From: Elusimicrobiota bacterium
GTDB lineage: Bacteria; CG03; SLGR01; JAFGSA01
Direction of reading: 5' to 3'
Length of the DNA: 34,518 nucleotides
NCBI GenBank assembly: GCA_016934855.1
Contig: JAFGSA010000045.1
Coordinates: 1-34,518 of the forward strand
The notes below the pieces were generated by a model. It did no database searches. It worked only from the letters and a program-made list of their open reading frames with translations, and was not told the origin of the DNA. A program made the position numbers and the translations under genes. Shown here one piece after another: positions 32,963-34,518 of this stretch. Every line of letters starts with the position of its first letter. The first letter of the stretch is position 1.

Positions 32963-32980
32963 AGTGCCGGCGGCGGCACT
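32963..32980. other. GC-rich hairpin upstream of the glnS promoter
   Basis: AGTGCCG and CGGCACT form a perfect 7-base stem around a GCGG loop. No T-run follows on either strand, so it is not a standard terminator. It lies just upstream of the glnS -35 box and could be a protein-binding site. A TATAAT-like minus-strand hexamer (32987-32982) sits beside it, without a -35 partner. Confidence 0.55.
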
Positions 32981-33010
32981 TATTATACAGGCGATGGAGT
33001 GAGCCAGCTA

Positions 33011-33173
33011 TAAGTTGTAAGTTTTAAGTTATAAGAAGAGACACCAGATGGGAATTTACAAGCAACTAGCAACTAGCGACCAGCAACTTTTTATGGGTCT
33101 TACAGCTCACAGCCTGGTGGATTTCGGGGCAAGATTGCGAGACACGCTTCACGAGATGCCGGATACGTTTCCT
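33011..33173. repeat. Composite heptad-repeat array, locus 6
   Basis: The longest regular array. TAAGTTG-type words (33011-33038) lead through GATGGGA and the CTAGCAA/CTAGCGA/CCAGCAA group (about 33060-33087), the TATGGGTCTTA linker, then CAGCTCA/CAGCCTG, GGGGCAAGATTGCGAGA and ACGCTTC/ACGAGAT/ACGTTTC words up to about 33171. Recurring words stay at multiples of 7 bases across about 160 bases. 33026-33107 nearly duplicates 23375-23457, and 33104-33170 matches the opposite strand of the ispD-ispF array. Confidence 0.9.
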
Positions 33174-33175
33174 AT

Positions 33176-33204
33176 TTGACTATTGCAGGATTTACAGATA
33201 ACAT
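33176..33204 (+). promoter_or_regulatory. Promoter of the rRNA methyltransferase gene
   Basis: TTGACT (33176-33181) and TAACAT (33199-33204) are 17 bases apart, directly after the heptad array. Predicted start near 33211, leaving a leader of about 19 bases without a clear ribosome-binding site. The -10 matches consensus at only four positions. The box position argues that the in-frame TTG at 33176 is not a start codon. Confidence 0.55.
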
Positions 33205-33229
33205 CTATATTCGCGGACACAAAACAAAA

Positions 33230-34393
33230 ATGAACACCATAAGACTGAAAAAGAATCAGGACAAGAGGATCCGCCTGGGGTATCCCTGGGTATTCTCCAA
33301 CGAGATAGAGAAAATATCTCCGGCGGCAGTCTCTAAAACGGTGCGTATTGAAAGTTATGACCGCAGGTTTATCGGCATCGGTTATTATAACCCTAATTCG
33401 CTGATCGCCGCGAGGATCCTTTCCAGGCACGAGACCGAGCTTGATGCCGCTTTTTTTAAAAAAAAGCTATACGCGGCGCTCCGATACAGGGAGAGCGTAT
33501 ACCCCGGTTCCGATTCATACCGGGCGGTCTACGGCGAATCGGACCTGCTGCCCGGCCTCATCATAGACAAGTACGAAAGGACGTCGCATTTCCGGATAAC
33601 CGCGAAAGGAATCCTCGATTACCTGCCGCTGATAATCGAAGCGGCCGACAGCCTCGGGCTGGCGGATAACATATATGTGAGCGCAGACGAGACCGCGGCA
33701 AGGCTCGAAAACATGGACGCTCTGTCCTACTGGGCAAAAGGCGCGGATCCGGGACCGGTTACGATAAAGGAGCACGGACTGTCCTTGCTGGCGGACCTGG
33801 AGAGAGGGCAGAAGACCGGGTACTTTTTCGACCAGAGAGAAAACAGGCTGAAGCTCAGCGGATATGTCAGGGATATTTCCGTCCTGGACTGCTTCTGTTA
33901 TACGGGTTCTTTTTCCCTGCACGCTTCTCATTTCGGAGCGAGGGAAGTGTTCGGGCTGGATACCAGTTCCGCGGCGGTGGAGACCGCGCAGAAGAACGCA
34001 GAGCTGAACAAGTTAACGAACTGCGGTTTTGTCGAAGAGGACGCTGTTTCCTATCTCACACAGGCGCAGCCCGAAAAAAAATACGGTATGGTAATCCTGG
34101 ACCCGCCGGCTCTCATAAAAACGAAAAAAACCTTCCGGCAGGGACTGAAAAAATATATCAGTCTAAATGCTCTTGCCATGGGCTGTATCGAGCCGGGCGG
34201 CACCCTCTTCACATCCAGCTGTTCTCACCACCTGGATTTCATGTCTTTCCTGGGCGTCATAAGGGATTCGGCCAGGACCGCGCGCAGGAACGTCCAGATA
34301 ATAGAGTTCGGTTTCCAGGCAAAGGACCATCCGGTCCTCCCTGCGATGCCGGAGACCATGTACCTTAAATCCGCCTTCTGCAGGATATCTTAA
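33230..34393 (+). CDS. rlmI: RlmI-type 23S rRNA cytosine-C5 methyltransferase
   Basis: A 387-residue class I SAM methyltransferase of the RlmI/YccW type. An N-terminal PUA-like domain (about 1-75; RIRLGYPWVFSNEIEKI) is followed by a connecting domain and the catalytic domain. The SAM-binding motif is VLDCFCYTGSFSLHAS and the active-site loop is ILDPPALIK. A second catalytic segment, FTSSCSHHLD, has the nucleophile-type cysteine. The ATG at 33230 is chosen because the family begins close to the PUA domain and the predicted promoter covers the earlier TTG. It is the only plus-strand gene and is divergent from glnS. The exact rRNA target is inferred from family only. Confidence 0.88.
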   Translation: MNTIRLKKNQDKRIRLGYPWVFSNEIEKISPAAVSKTVRIESYDRRFIGIGYYNPNSLIAARILSRHETELDAAFFKKKLYAALRYRESVYPGSDSYRAVYGESDLLPGLIIDKYERTSHFRITAKGILDYLPLIIEAADSLGLADNIYVSADETAARLENMDALSYWAKGADPGPVTIKEHGLSLLADLERGQKTGYFFDQRENRLKLSGYVRDISVLDCFCYTGSFSLHASHFGAREVFGLDTSSAAVETAQKNAELNKLTNCGFVEEDAVSYLTQAQPEKKYGMVILDPPALIKTKKTFRQGLKKYISLNALAMGCIEPGGTLFTSSCSHHLDFMSFLGVIRDSARTARRNVQIIEFGFQAKDHPVLPAMPETMYLKSAFCRIS

Positions 34394-34412
34394 ATTCATC
34401 TGAACCCTGCCA

Positions 34413-34472
34413 GTCGCAAGTCATAAGCTGCAAGACTTTTTACTGTGTAATGCGTGATGATGATGGAGTAAG
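34413..34472. repeat. Short heptad-repeat array downstream of rlmI, locus 7
   Basis: GTCGCAA, GTCATAA and GCTGCAA (34413-34433) are followed by GTGTAAT and GCGTGAT (34445-34458). AAGTC (34418-34422) can pair with GACTT (34434-34438), followed by a run of five T, so this copy could act as a weak terminator for the plus-strand gene. The window ends 46 bases later in GAATG/GAACG-type words whose continuation is not seen. Confidence 0.6.
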
Positions 34473-34518
34473 CGCTGGCATAAGCCAGATGAAGCGAACG
34501 ACTGAATGAACCGAATGT

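Larger units (their letters stand above)
32875..33229. other. Divergent intergenic region between glnS and the rRNA methyltransferase gene
   Basis: This 355-base gap separates divergent start codons. From left to right it holds the glnS ribosome-binding site, an 18-base palindrome, the glnS promoter, a GC-rich hairpin, the heptad array of locus 6, and the plus-strand promoter. No gene is seen in it. Confidence 0.85.

Noticed and set aside
33176..33229. TTG start giving 18 extra residues on the RlmI-type protein
   Set aside because: The TTG is part of a TTGACT -35 box, has no ribosome-binding site, and the extra residues are outside the family's N-terminus.

Overview
The window is an almost fully coding piece of a Gram-negative bacterial chromosome. 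Thirty-three of 34 recognised genes lie on the minus strand; only the last, an RlmI-type rRNA methyltransferase, is on the plus strand. The mix of genes includes an Mla-type lipid transport system (outer membrane), the MEP isoprenoid pathway, a membrane pyrophosphatase, a DgkA-PAP2 fusion, LysM/coiled-coil envelope proteins, a GlnRS and a predicted non-discriminating AspRS. This fits an uncultured PVC-type lineage such as Omnitrophota. That placement is an inference from gene content and style; no marker phylogeny was possible.

Layout, read in the direction of transcription (right to left). (i) 33229-31180: glnS with its own promoter and a palindromic leader, then a LysM/coiled-coil membrane protein. 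(ii) 30111-23457: a GlmU-type uridylyltransferase lacking the acetyltransferase domain, prs, rplY, pth, a DUF502 protein, hppA and ychF, behind a near-consensus promoter. (iii) 23252-12188: the classical rpsF-ssb-rpsR-DUF2232-rplI-dnaB set, followed by alr, mlaE-mlaF-mlaD, radA, a PIN-TRAM protein and ispD. (iv) 11934-6249: ispF, cysS, hisS, aspS and a LysM lipoprotein. The order radA, PIN-TRAM, ispD, ispF, cysS resembles the Bacillus radA-disA-yacL-ispD-ispF-cysS neighbourhood without disA. (v) 6115-444: phoH, a membrane HD phosphohydrolase, ybeY, dgkA-PAP2 and two CNNM/CBS transporters, behind a promoter whose -35 box covers the stop codon of the lipoprotein gene. Genes inside each block are mostly 0-40 bases apart or overlap.

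The striking non-coding signal is a set of intergenic arrays at 40-409, 11956-12199, 20551-20758, 23366-23457, 33011-33173 and 34413-34472. They are built from several unrelated-looking degenerate words (CTTACAG/TAAGCTA, CTAGCAA, GATACCA, TTTGATA, ACGTTTC, GTGTAAT, CTTTCAA types). All of these recur with a period of exactly 7 bases, and the register often carries through from one word family to the next. The same composite modules recur at different loci in both orientations, and two copies about 82 bases long differ at only two places. They fill nearly every gap longer than 120 bases and in two cases supply a gene's stop codon. They resemble in style the heptanucleotide STRR elements of cyanobacteria, but are more complex. 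No tRNA, rRNA, CRISPR array, insertion sequence or phage gene was seen.
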